From assembly GCF_014197105.1 (NCBI RefSeq), contig NZ_JACIEV010000003.1:186001-250000 (forward strand): DNA of 64,000 nt, written 5' to 3'. Below the pieces are notes generated by a model. The model had not been told where the DNA came from, made no database searches, and saw only the letters and a list, made by a program, of their open reading frames with translations. Positions 52,760-61,500 of the stretch are shown here, piece by piece. The first letter of the stretch is position 1. Every line of letters begins with the position of its first letter. The DNA comes from Sphingomonas jinjuensis. Its GTDB lineage: Bacteria; Pseudomonadota; Alphaproteobacteria; Sphingomonadales; Sphingomonadaceae. Made by a program: the position numbers and the translations under genes.

Positions 52760-53751
52760 GCGTAGGCGATCCAGGCGTCGAGCAGGCGCGCGGCGGCACC
52801 GGTGTCGATGGCAGTGGCGGCGCGGCTCGCCGCGTCGGCAAGATGGGTATCGGTGCCCGCCAGCACCAGCGCGGCGGCGGCGTTGAGCAGCACCGCGTCG
52901 CGATAGGCGTCATGCTCGCCATCGAGCAGCGTGCGCAGGCGCCGGGCGTTGTACACCGGATCGCCGCCACGGATCGCGGCGAGCGGATGGCGGGGGAGGG
53001 CGGCGTCGTCGGGTGTGACGTGGCGAGGCAGCGCGGCGCTGCCGATCGAGACGACGATGCTGGGGCCCGCGCCCGACAATTCGTCGAGCCCCTCTTCGCC
53101 CGACACGACGAACGCCGCTTCGGTGCCGAGCTGTTCCAGCGCCTTGCCATAGAGCGGGGCATAGTCGGGCCGGGCGATGCCGATCAGCTGGCGGGTGACG
53201 CGCGCTGGGTTGGCGAGTGGGCCCATCAGGTTGAAGATCGTCCGGCGACCGATGCGGCGGCGGATCGGGGTGATGCGGCGCATGACCGGGTGGTGGTTGG
53301 CGGCGAAGAGAAAGCAGATGCCGAGATCGCGCAGCGTCGCCTCGGCGAGCGCCCCGGCGCGCTCCATGTCGAGGCCCAGCGCCTCAAGCGTGTCGGCGGC
53401 ACCGGCCTTCGACGAGGCGGCGCGGTTGCCGTGCTTGGCCACCGGCACGCCGGCGGCAGCGACGACGAGCGACACCGCGGTCGAGACGTTGAGCGTGTGA
53501 TGGCCGTCGCCGCCGGTGCCGCACACGTCGATCGCGCCCGCGGGGGCATCGATCGGCACCATCCGCTCGCGCAGCGCGCGGGCCGCCTCGGCAATCTCGA
53601 TCGAGGTCTCGCCGCGGTCGGCGAGCGCGATCAGGAAGTCGGCAACGGCGTCTTCCGAGGTGCGGGCATCGAGCAGGTCGGCGAACGCCTGACGCGCCGA
53701 TTCGCGCGCCAGCGGCGTCGACGGGTCGGGCAACAACGCGACGGTGGTCAC
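52756..53751 (-). CDS. trpD: Anthranilate phosphoribosyltransferase
   Basis: A 331-residue enzyme transferring phosphoribose to anthranilate. The PRPP-binding loop is [37 protein letters not shown] is also typical. The start is GTG at 53751 inside the trpG stop (GTGA overlap). Confidence 0.96.
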   Translation of the reverse strand: MTTVALLPDPSTPLARESARQAFADLLDARTSEDAVADFLIALADRGETSIEIAEAARALRERMVPIDAPAGAIDVCGTGGDGHHTLNVSTAVSLVVAAAGVPVAKHGNRAASSKAGAADTLEALGLDMERAGALAEATLRDLGICFLFAANHHPVMRRITPIRRRIGRRTIFNLMGPLANPARVTRQLIGIARPDYAPLYGKALEQLGTEAAFVVSGEEGLDELSGAGPSIVVSIGSAALPRHVTPDDAALPRHPLAAIRGGDPVYNARRLRTLLDGEHDAYRDAVLLNAAAALVLAGTDTHLADAASRAATAIDTGAAARLLDAWIAYA

Positions 53752-54332
53752 GCCAGTGCCTTCACGGGAAGGCCGGCAATACGGAGGAAATTGGCGAGCA
53801 TCGCATGACCATGCTCGGTCGCGATGCTTTCGGGATGGAACTGGACGCCGTGGATCGGCAGCGTGGTATGGCGGAAGCCCATGGTCACGCCATCGTCGCT
53901 GCGCGCGTTGACGACGAGCGTCTCTGGCACGTCATTGACGATCAGCGAATGGTAACGCGTCGCGGTGAAGGGGGAGGGCAGGTCGGCGAACAGCCCGGTG
54001 CCGTCATGCTCGATCGGCGAGGTCTTGCCGTGCATCAGCCCGCCGCGTTCGACCCGGCCGCCGAAATACTGGCCGATCGCCTGATGCCCCAGGCAGACGC
54101 CGAGCAAGGGCCGCCCCGCATCGGCGGCGGCAGCGACCAGATCAAGGCTGACGCCCGCCTCGCTTGGCGTGCAGGGGCCGGGCGAGATCAGGAACGCTTC
54201 GGCACCGGACGACAGCGCCTGCCCCGCGGACATCGCGTCATTGCGCACGACCTCGACCGCCGCGCCCAGCTCCTTGAGGTAGTGGACGAGGTTCCAGGTA
54301 AAGCTATCGTAATTGTCGATCACCAGGATCAT
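53748..54332 (-). CDS. trpG: Anthranilate synthase glutamine amidotransferase subunit
   Basis: A 194-residue class I amidotransferase supplying ammonia to TrpE. The triad Cys is in [13 protein letters not shown], with the downstream HPES His/Glu in [27 protein letters not shown] opens the protein. The start at 54332 was placed at [11 protein letters not shown]. The exported-protein gene on the other strand separates it from trpE. Confidence 0.95.
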   Translation of the reverse strand: MILVIDNYDSFTWNLVHYLKELGAAVEVVRNDAMSAGQALSSGAEAFLISPGPCTPSEAGVSLDLVAAAADAGRPLLGVCLGHQAIGQYFGGRVERGGLMHGKTSPIEHDGTGLFADLPSPFTATRYHSLIVNDVPETLVVNARSDDGVTMGFRHTTLPIHGVQFHPESIATEHGHAMLANFLRIAGLPVKALA

Positions 54333-54478
54333 CGCGCCGCCATAGCCGATGGCAGCGACTTCGCAACGATTGTTGCCGCGCTGCAATGCCGTGGTGACAC
54401 GACGGGTGTGAGACCGCGTTCAGCGCGGAGCCAGCGGCGCCGTGGAACGTTATGTCGAAGGACCAAGGAGATGCCCCC

Positions 54479-54889
54479 ATGTTACGCGTCGTGATCGCTG
54501 CCGCCCTGCTCGCCTCGCCGGCGATCGCCGCGGCGCAGGATACCCAGGCGGAGAGCGGCCAGCCGCCGCAGCGCGTGCGCAGCGTCACGCTGTCGGCGGG
54601 GCAGAAGTGCCCGCCGTCGACCTCGACCGAGGTCGTGGTGTGCTCGACGCTCGACCAGCCCTATCGCATTCCCAAGCAGTTCCGCGACGATGGCCCGATT
54701 GCAGCGAACAACCAGAGCTGGGTCAATCGGACGGCAACGATGGACCAGGTGAGCCGGGTCAACGGCGGTCTGCCGAACACCTGTTCTGTGGTGGGCACGG
54801 GCGGGCAGACTGGCTGTTCGCTGGTTGCCGGGCGGCAGTGGATCGCCGAGCGGCAGGCGCAGCAGCGCACCGAGTCGACGGTTCCTTAA
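54479..54889 (+). CDS. Small exported protein of unknown function
   Basis: A 136-residue protein with a signal peptide (MLRVVIAAALLASPAIAAAQ). The mature part has four cysteines (KCPPSTSTEVVVC, NTCSVVGTGGQTGC), suggesting two disulfides. The ATG at 54479 follows AAGGAG by eight bases; the ATG at 54452 is an alternative. It is oriented against and inserted between trpE and trpG. No family recognised. Confidence 0.75.
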   Translation: MLRVVIAAALLASPAIAAAQDTQAESGQPPQRVRSVTLSAGQKCPPSTSTEVVVCSTLDQPYRIPKQFRDDGPIAANNQSWVNRTATMDQVSRVNGGLPNTCSVVGTGGQTGCSLVAGRQWIAERQAQQRTESTVP

Positions 54890-54900
54890 ACCGGAATCTT

Positions 54901-54985
54901 CGTCACCCCGGCCTTGAGTCGGGGCCCCGCTGTCTTCTCCTTACTCGTTGGATAAAAGCGGGACCCCGGCTCGAGGCCGGGGTGA
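54901..54985. repeat. Palindromic repeat family D
   Basis: About 85 bp between the exported-protein gene and trpE. CGTCACCCCGGCCTTGAGTC and CGGGGCCCCGC on the left face GCGGGACCCCGGCTCGAGGC and CGGGGTGA on the right, with an AT-richer spacer of about 25 bases. It lies between convergent 3' ends and could terminate both transcripts. Confidence 0.8.
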
Positions 54986-55010
54986 AGGGGATTTGAATCG
55001 GGCGTCAGGA

Positions 55011-56504
55011 TTACTGACCGTATGCGGGGGCGCCAGCCCGCTCCACAGCCTCGCGCGCCGCGGCCAGAATGGCGCCCGCCTTGGCCTCGCACTCACGCTG
55101 TTCATAGGCGGGAATGCTGTCGGCGACGATGCCAGCGCCGGCCTGGGCGTGGATCGTGCCGTCCTTCACGACCGCGGTCCTGAGCACGATGCACGAATCC
55201 ATCGAGCCGTCCGGCGAGAAATAGCCGACGCCGCCGGCATAGGCACCGCGGCGCTCGGGCTCTAGCTCGGCGATGATCTGGCAGGCGCGGACCTTGGGTG
55301 CACCCGAGACGGTGCCGGCGGGAAAGCCGGCGAACAGCGCGTCGAGCGAATCGCGGTCGCTGGCGAGCGCCCCGGTGACGTTGGAAACGATATGCATGAC
55401 GTGGCTGTAGAATTCGACGCCGTAGCTGGCGGTAACGCGGACGCTGCCCGGCTCGGCGGCGCGGCCGACGTCGTTGCGGCCGAGGTCGAGCAGCATCAGA
55501 TGCTCGGCCCGCTCTTTGGGGTCGGCGAGCAGGCTGGCACGGTTCGCCTCGTCCTCCGCTGCGGTCGCGCCGCGCGGGCGGGTGCCGGCGATTGGGCGGA
55601 TCGTCACCGCGCCGTCGCGGACGCGGACGAGGATTTCGGGGCTCGACCCGATCAGTGCGAAGCCGGGCAGGTCGAGGTGATAGAGATAGGGCGACGGGTT
55701 GATCCGGCGCAGCGAGCGGTACAGCTCGAACGCCGGCAGCGGGAAAGGCGCCGAGAAGCGCTGTGCGAGGACCACCTGGAAGATGTCGCCGGCGCGGATG
55801 TATTCGCGCGCGGTTTCCACCATCTCGGCGTAGCGTTCAGGCGGGATCGCCGGAGTGTAGGCCGGCGGCGTCAGCTCGGCACGGACCGGCGGCGGCAGCG
55901 AGGCCGAGGCGAGCGCTGCGGCGACCAAGTCGAGGCGCTCCTCGGCGGCGGCCATCAGCGCATCGGGTTCGCCCTCAACTGGCCAGACCGGGGCGACGAG
56001 GTACAGCGCATCGGCGAGGCGATCGAACACCAGTACCACCGTCGGGCGCACGAACAGCATGTCGGGCAAGCCGAGCGGATCGGCATCGGGCTGCGGCAGG
56101 GTTTCGACGAGACCGACGGTTTCATAGCCGAAATAGCCGACGAGGCAGGCGAGCGCGCGGGGCAGTTCGGGCGGCACCTCGCCGCGGCATTCCTCGACCA
56201 GGCTGCGCAGCGCGGCGAGCGTCGGGGCGCCGGCGGGGGCGAAGGCGTCGCGGTTCGTCGACCAGTGGCGGTTGATCTCGGCGACGTCGCCGTGGGCGCG
56301 GAAGACGAGGTCGGGGGCGAGGCCGATCAGGCTGTGGCGGCCACGCGTCGCACCGCCCTCGACCGATTCGAGCAGGAAGTCGCCGCGGCCGGGCTCGATC
56401 AGCTTGAGCGCGGCGGCAACGGGAGTGTCGGTGTCGGCAACCTGCCGGCGCCACAAGAACGCAGGGCGGCCGGCGGCGAGCTGGGCGCGGGGGTCGGGCG
56501 GCAT
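55011..56504 (-). CDS. trpE: Anthranilate synthase component I
   Basis: A 497-residue chorismate-utilising enzyme. The N-terminal LLESVEGGATRGRHSLIGL region is the Trp-binding site; the catalytic part shows PIAGTRPRGATAAEDEANR, LMLLDLGRNDVGRA and GTVSGAPKVRA. The start ATG at 56504 is preceded by GGGGAGGA-TTTA, and that ribosome-binding site is the end of a family B repeat. Confidence 0.96.
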   Translation of the reverse strand: MPPDPRAQLAAGRPAFLWRRQVADTDTPVAAALKLIEPGRGDFLLESVEGGATRGRHSLIGLAPDLVFRAHGDVAEINRHWSTNRDAFAPAGAPTLAALRSLVEECRGEVPPELPRALACLVGYFGYETVGLVETLPQPDADPLGLPDMLFVRPTVVLVFDRLADALYLVAPVWPVEGEPDALMAAAEERLDLVAAALASASLPPPVRAELTPPAYTPAIPPERYAEMVETAREYIRAGDIFQVVLAQRFSAPFPLPAFELYRSLRRINPSPYLYHLDLPGFALIGSSPEILVRVRDGAVTIRPIAGTRPRGATAAEDEANRASLLADPKERAEHLMLLDLGRNDVGRAAEPGSVRVTASYGVEFYSHVMHIVSNVTGALASDRDSLDALFAGFPAGTVSGAPKVRACQIIAELEPERRGAYAGGVGYFSPDGSMDSCIVLRTAVVKDGTIHAQAGAGIVADSIPAYEQRECEAKAGAILAAAREAVERAGAPAYGQ

Positions 56505-56508
56505 TAAA

Positions 56509-56628
56509 TCCTCCCCGGCACGGGGAGGGGGACCAGCCGCACACCGGCGAGTGGCGGGCGAGTCGCCTGTGGGGAACCCCCTCCACCATCGGCTGGCGCC
56601 GATGGTCCCCCTCCCCGTGCCGGGGTGG
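56509..56628. repeat. Palindromic repeat family B, copy 3 (ppiD-trpE gap)
   Basis: About 120 bp with ends TCCTCCCCGGCACGGGGAGG and CCCTCCCCGTGCCGGGG; the outermost bases of the right end have diverged (GGGGTGGA instead of GGGGAGGA). It fills most of the 139-base gap and supplies the apparent Shine-Dalgarno sequence of trpE. Confidence 0.88.
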
Positions 56629-56643
56629 ACTTGCGCGGCATCA

Positions 56644-58590
56644 TCAGTTCGGGCCGCCGGCGCCGGTTAGGTCGGCGCGGGTGCGGGCGACGGCACCCTT
56701 GTCGATCTTGACGCCAACGCTGTCGCGAACGGCGCGGACGAACTGTGCGGCATATTCGCGGCCGATCCCGCCGGCGAGCGAGCGGCGCGCGTCGGCGACG
56801 AAGGCGGGGTTGGCGGCGGCGTTGGCGGCGTCGATCCGATCGAGGCGGACGACGTACCAGCCGCTGCCGTCGGGCGCTTCGATTAGCTTGGCCTGGCCGC
56901 GGTCCATGCTGAACATCAGGACGAGCGGGCCGGCCGCGGCACGCGGGTTGGAGGCCAGTTCCGCACGCGATGCCGCCAGCGGCTGCGGCGCGGGCAGCGA
57001 GCGGCCGGTGCCCGACAGCGCCTGCGCGAGCGGCGTGCCCTTGTTGACCTTGGCCACCACGTCGGCGGCGATCCGGCGCGCCTCGGCACGGGCGCGGTCC
57101 TGGCGGAAATCGCGGTCGACCTGGGCGCGGACGTCGGCGAGCGCGCGGGGCGTCGGCTGAGTCAGCGACCCGATGCCGACCAGCGCGAAGCTGCCGTCGG
57201 GGCCGGTCTGCACCATCTGCGGCGAATCGCCCTCTTGAAGCTGGAAGCCGGCGCTGACCACGGGGGCGAGCGCGGGATCGGGCTTGGCGTCGGGCTTCAG
57301 CGGATCGATGCCCTGCGCGGTGATCGCGGGGGTCGACTGCGCGGTCAGCTTCTGGTCGGCGACCGCTTCGTCGAAGGTGGCGTTGTTCGAGAGCGAATCG
57401 TCGATCGCGTTGCGCACCGCGGTGAGCGCGTCGAGCGTCTTCTGCTTCGTCAGCTCGGCGACGAGCTCGGGCTTCGCCTGGTCGAGCGACTTGCCGGCGA
57501 CCGCCTCGATCGAATCGACCTTGGCGACGATCCAGCCGATGCCGCCGCGTATCGGCCCGACAACTGCGCCGCGCTGGGCGGCGAACACCGCGTCGGCGAC
57601 CTGGGCCGAGGTGGTGCCGGCATAGGCGGCCTTGTCGACGCCCGCCTGGGTCGACGGCTCGAGCCCGGCAGCGCGGGCGGCGTCGCCGATCGGTGTGCCC
57701 GCCTTCACCTTCGCGGCGAGCGCATTGGCACCGGCCTGGTCGAGGACGGTGACCTGCGTGATCGTGCGCTTCTCGCTGGCGGCGAAGCGCGCGCGATTGT
57801 CGTTATAGGCCTTGGCGATCTCGGCGTCGGTCGGCGCGACGCGGCCGGCGACCGCGGCGGGGCCGACGAGCGCGTATTTCAGCACGCGCCGTTCCGGCAG
57901 GGTGTAGCGCGCAATGTTGCGGCGATAGAAAGTCTGAAGCTCGGCGTCGGTCGGCGCCGCGCCGTTCGCGACCGCGGCGGCGGGGATCAACGCTGCCTGG
58001 CCACTACGCTTTTCGAGCAGCAGCGCGGCATAGGGCAGCGCGATGCCTTCGGGCAGGTAGCGGGCCGACAGGGCGGGGCGGAGCAGCTGCTGCCCGATCA
58101 TGTCGCGCGCGATGTCGGCACGGACCTGGCGGTCGCTGAGCCGGCGTTGCGCCAGGAGCTGCTCGTAGATGCGCTGGTCGAACTGGCCGGTGGGACCCTG
58201 GAGACCCGGCAGACTGGCGATCTGGCCGTCGACGAGGCGCTTGCTGATCTGCATCCCGGCGGCGTGGCCGAACTGGTCGAGCGCGAGGCCGTTGATCACC
58301 TGGTCGAGCGTAGCGTCGAGCCCGCCCTGCGCGGCGAAGTCGGCGACGGTGACGCTCGGCTGCTGCTGGCGGATCGCGTCGATGCGGGCGCCCACGGCGG
58401 TCTTGAAGTCGGCGACCGACACCGCGCCCTTGCCCACCGTCGCGACATTGCTGCCCGTCAGGCTGCCGCCGGACGGCCGAAGCCCGGTGACGTCGCCCGC
58501 CGCGAAGGCAAGGGCGATGACGCCGAGGACGACGAAGGTCACGACGATGCCGGCCTTTGAATTGATGATCCGGCGGAAAAAGCTGAGCAT
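56644..58590 (-). CDS. PpiD-like periplasmic chaperone/peptidyl-prolyl isomerase
   Basis: A 648-residue membrane-anchored protein. One N-terminal membrane helix (GIVVTFVVLGVIALAFAAG) precedes a SurA-N-like chaperone domain (about residues 35-250) and a parvulin-like rotamase domain (about 255-370), then a second helical domain. The layout matches PpiD, which assists outer-membrane protein folding. The parvulin part lacks the strong catalytic signature, so it may be mainly a chaperone. Divergent from tpiA; the next gene downstream is trpE. Confidence 0.88.
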   Translation of the reverse strand: MLSFFRRIINSKAGIVVTFVVLGVIALAFAAGDVTGLRPSGGSLTGSNVATVGKGAVSVADFKTAVGARIDAIRQQQPSVTVADFAAQGGLDATLDQVINGLALDQFGHAAGMQISKRLVDGQIASLPGLQGPTGQFDQRIYEQLLAQRRLSDRQVRADIARDMIGQQLLRPALSARYLPEGIALPYAALLLEKRSGQAALIPAAAVANGAAPTDAELQTFYRRNIARYTLPERRVLKYALVGPAAVAGRVAPTDAEIAKAYNDNRARFAASEKRTITQVTVLDQAGANALAAKVKAGTPIGDAARAAGLEPSTQAGVDKAAYAGTTSAQVADAVFAAQRGAVVGPIRGGIGWIVAKVDSIEAVAGKSLDQAKPELVAELTKQKTLDALTAVRNAIDDSLSNNATFDEAVADQKLTAQSTPAITAQGIDPLKPDAKPDPALAPVVSAGFQLQEGDSPQMVQTGPDGSFALVGIGSLTQPTPRALADVRAQVDRDFRQDRARAEARRIAADVVAKVNKGTPLAQALSGTGRSLPAPQPLAASRAELASNPRAAAGPLVLMFSMDRGQAKLIEAPDGSGWYVVRLDRIDAANAAANPAFVADARRSLAGGIGREYAAQFVRAVRDSVGVKIDKGAVARTRADLTGAGGPN

Positions 58591-58639
58591 GGGCGTCCGT
58601 TGCGGCCGACAGGGAGGAGCGACGCTTTACGGGCCACCT

Positions 58640-58655
58640 CGCTTGCCATCAAGCG
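58640..58655. promoter_or_regulatory. Inverted repeat between ppiD-like gene and tpiA
   Basis: CGCTTG-CCAT-CAAGCG in the 114-base divergent spacer, in the position expected for an operator or a short hairpin near a transcription start. No regulator can be named. Confidence 0.3.
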
Positions 58656-58704
58656 CCCGCCGCGCCATCGCCCTTCGTAACGAGAGTCGAGACAGGGGAA
58701 CGGG

Positions 58705-59454
58705 ATGACGAGGCGCACGCTGATTGCGGGCAATTGGAAGATGAACGGGTCGCTGGCGGCGCTCGGCGAGCTCGAGGCGATCGCCGCCGCAGCGGCGGCG
58801 GCGCCGGGCATCGATGTCGAGGTGGCGGTGCCCGCCACGCTGATCGCGGCGGCGGCACAGCGCGTACCCGCGCTCAAGATCGGTGCCGAGGATATCCACG
58901 AGGAGGACAGCGGCGCGCATACCGGCTGCGTGTCGGCACCGATGGTGAAAGAGGTCGGCGCGCAGTTCACGATCGTCGGCCATTCGGAGCGTCGGTCGGA
59001 CCAGCACGAGACGAGCCACGACGCCTATATGAAGGCGGCGGCGGCTCACCGGCACGGGCTGTCGGTCATCATCTGCGTCGGCGAGACCGAGGCGGAGCGG
59101 CTGGCAGGACGGGCCGAGCGGGTCGTGCAGGCGCAGCTCGAGAAATCCGTCCCCGACGATGGCGACGCATCGTGGCTGAGCATCGCCTATGAACCGCGCT
59201 GGGCGATCGGGACGGGGCGGACGCCGAGCCATGAGGAGATCGAGGCGATGCACGCGATCGCGCGCGCCAAGGTGCGCCAGATGATCGGCGACACCGCGCT
59301 CGACATGCGCATCCTGTACGGCGGGTCGGTGACGGGGGACAATGCGGGGTCGATCCTGGCGCTGGACAATGTCGACGGTGCGCTGGTCGGCGGCGCGAGC
59401 CTGACCGCCGCCAAGTTCGTGCCGATCATCGAAGCGGGGGCCAAGGGACGCTGA
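58705..59454 (+). CDS. tpiA: Triosephosphate isomerase
   Basis: A 249-residue TIM-barrel enzyme interconverting DHAP and glyceraldehyde 3-phosphate. Catalytic residues are K12 in AGNWKMNG, His in FTIVGHSERR and Glu in AYEPRWAIGTG. Position AYEPRW has R where V is common. The start ATG follows GGGGAACGGG. Confidence 0.96.
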   Translation: MTRRTLIAGNWKMNGSLAALGELEAIAAAAAAAPGIDVEVAVPATLIAAAAQRVPALKIGAEDIHEEDSGAHTGCVSAPMVKEVGAQFTIVGHSERRSDQHETSHDAYMKAAAAHRHGLSVIICVGETEAERLAGRAERVVQAQLEKSVPDDGDASWLSIAYEPRWAIGTGRTPSHEEIEAMHAIARAKVRQMIGDTALDMRILYGGSVTGDNAGSILALDNVDGALVGGASLTAAKFVPIIEAGAKGR

Positions 59455-59577
59455 AATACTGCGGTCCGGCGGGTGGATATGGCCGCTGCGTGACAAATGA
59501 TGGCTGTCGCGCCGTCGCCCCTTGGCGGCGCGGCTCTGCATCCCGACTAGAGCCTGCATGTCCGACAGGAGTGATCG

Positions 59578-60084
59578 ATGCAGATGAAGCTATTGACGGC
59601 GGCGGCGATGTTGGCGGCGGTCGGCCTCGGCACGCTGGTGTCGTGCGGCGAGGCGCCGAGCACGCACATGGGACCCGACGGCAATGGCGTGTCGCTGCGC
59701 AACCTGGCCGACACGCCAGTCGCGATCGACAAGGACGAGCAGCCGCGCCGGCTGATCCAGGGAACGCTGGTGCCGACGCCGTCGGACACCAGGTCGCGCC
59801 ACTACCTGCTGCGCGAGCGCAAGGCGTTGAACGGCACGATCATCGCGGTGCTGCGCGAGGAACGGGGCGAGCGGGTCGCCTATTCGCGGGTCGAGGTCGA
59901 TTGCCAGCGACGGCTGTTCCATGTGCTGGGCGTCGGATCGTCGCGCGCCAAGGTCGAGGTAACGCGCGCCTATGACGGGCCGCTTCGCTCGATCGAGGGG
60001 TTGCCGCTTCGCCAGGAGCTGGCGGCGTTCGTCTGCGAGCGATCGAAAACACCGCTGGCGCCGGCGCCCTCTTCGCGGATTTGA
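59578..60084 (+). CDS. Putative lipoprotein of unknown function
   Basis: A 168-residue protein. MQMKLLTAAAMLAAVGLGTL is followed by VSC, forming a lipobox (LVSC), so it is probably an outer- or inner-membrane lipoprotein. The mature part is polar, with RHYLLRERKALNGTIIAVLR and DCQRRLFHVLGVG; two later cysteines may pair. ATG at 59578 or 59584. No family recognised. Confidence 0.75.
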   Translation: MQMKLLTAAAMLAAVGLGTLVSCGEAPSTHMGPDGNGVSLRNLADTPVAIDKDEQPRRLIQGTLVPTPSDTRSRHYLLRERKALNGTIIAVLREERGERVAYSRVEVDCQRRLFHVLGVGSSRAKVEVTRAYDGPLRSIEGLPLRQELAAFVCERSKTPLAPAPSSRI

Positions 60085-60111
60085 TCCCGCAGCGTCCAGC
60101 GTGAGAGCCCG

Positions 60112-61500
60112 CTATGGTCGGGCGTAGCGCTTCTGGAGGACGGCGAAGGCGGCACGTAGAGCGTAGGCGTCGCCGCCCTTCGGCCGGCCCGCCTTGGCGG
60201 TGGGCCGCCAGGCGAAGACGTCGAGGTGCGCCCAGGCGGTGTCCTTCGGCACGAAGCGGCGGAGGAAGAGCGCGGCGGTGATCGCGCCAGCGAAGCCGCC
60301 CTCGGGCGCGTTGACCATGTCGGCGATGTCGGACTTCAGCAGCTCGTCGTACGCATTCCAGAGCGGCAGCCGCCACATCGGATCGTGGAGCTGCTCGCCA
60401 GCGCCTAGCAGATCGGCGGCGAGGGCGTCGTCGTCGGTGAACAACGGCGGCAGGTCGGGGCCGAGCGCGACTCGGGCGGCGCCGGTAAGCGTCGCGAAGT
60501 CGAGGATCAGCTCGGGCTGGTCCTCGCCCGCCTTGGTCAGCGCATCGCCGAGGATCAGGCGGCCTTCGGCGTCGGTATTGGTGTTCTCGACGGTCAAGCC
60601 CTTGCGGGTCCTGAGCACGTCGCCGGGACGGAAGGCGTTGCCCGCGATGCTGTTCTCGACCGCGGGAATGAGGAGGTGGAGGCGGACCGGCAGACGCGCC
60701 TCCATGACGAGGCCGGCGAGCGCGAGCACATGCGCAGCGCCGCCCATGTCCTTCTTCATCAGCCGCATGCCCGCCGAGGGCTTGATATCGAGGCCGCCGG
60801 TGTCGAAGCACACGCCCTTGCCGACCAACGCGATGCGCGGGTGCGAGGGATTACCCCATTCCACCTCGATCAGCCGCGGCTGGCGGTCGCGCGCAGCGGC
60901 CTGGCCGACCGCGTGGATCATCGGATAGCCCGTCGCCAGCGCGTCGCCGCGAGTGACGGTAAGGGTTGCGCCGTGGCGCTTGGCGAGTGCGTCGGCCTCC
61001 GCCTCGAGCTGTTCGGGGCCGAGGTCGCCGGCACCGGTGTTGACGAGGTCGCGGACCCAGGCGGTCGCCTTGGCGAGGCGAACGGTCTCGTCGATATGGG
61101 CAGGATCGTCGGTCAGCAGCACGCGCGGGCCGACGTCGCCGCCCGCGGCGTAGCGGGTGAAGCGGTGCTGGGCGAGCAGCCAGCCGAGCCCGGCGGCCCC
61201 GACCGGGCCCTCGGCGAGGCGATAGTGACCCTCGGGCAACCCAGCGCCGAGTGACGCGATCCGCCAGGGAGATGTCACCGCTTCGTTGCAGACGAGCAGC
61301 ATCGACCAGTCGTCTGGGGATTCGCCTGGCAGGACGGCACGGTCGCCGGGCTTGCCGGTCAGGCGGTGCGCGGCGACGGTGGTGCGGATACGCTGGGGCT
61401 GGTGCGCGAGCCAATCCGCCCAGCGATCTGGATGGACGACGTGGATGAGATGCGCGGGCTGGCCGCGATCGGGCTGGAGCAGGGTGGCGAAGTCGGTCAT
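60112..61500 (-). CDS. Leucyl aminopeptidase family protein (M17)
   Basis: A 462-residue M17 aminopeptidase. The metal and catalytic residues lie in GKGVCFDTGGLDIKPSAGM, MKKDMGGAAHVLALA and NTDAEGRLILGDAL. The N-terminal part is divergent from PepA, closer to the PepB-like group. The ATG overlaps the stop of the serine hydrolase (ATGA), so both are on one transcript. Confidence 0.93.
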   Translation of the reverse strand: MTDFATLLQPDRGQPAHLIHVVHPDRWADWLAHQPQRIRTTVAAHRLTGKPGDRAVLPGESPDDWSMLLVCNEAVTSPWRIASLGAGLPEGHYRLAEGPVGAAGLGWLLAQHRFTRYAAGGDVGPRVLLTDDPAHIDETVRLAKATAWVRDLVNTGAGDLGPEQLEAEADALAKRHGATLTVTRGDALATGYPMIHAVGQAAARDRQPRLIEVEWGNPSHPRIALVGKGVCFDTGGLDIKPSAGMRLMKKDMGGAAHVLALAGLVMEARLPVRLHLLIPAVENSIAGNAFRPGDVLRTRKGLTVENTNTDAEGRLILGDALTKAGEDQPELILDFATLTGAARVALGPDLPPLFTDDDALAADLLGAGEQLHDPMWRLPLWNAYDELLKSDIADMVNAPEGGFAGAITAALFLRRFVPKDTAWAHLDVFAWRPTAKAGRPKGGDAYALRAAFAVLQKRYARP

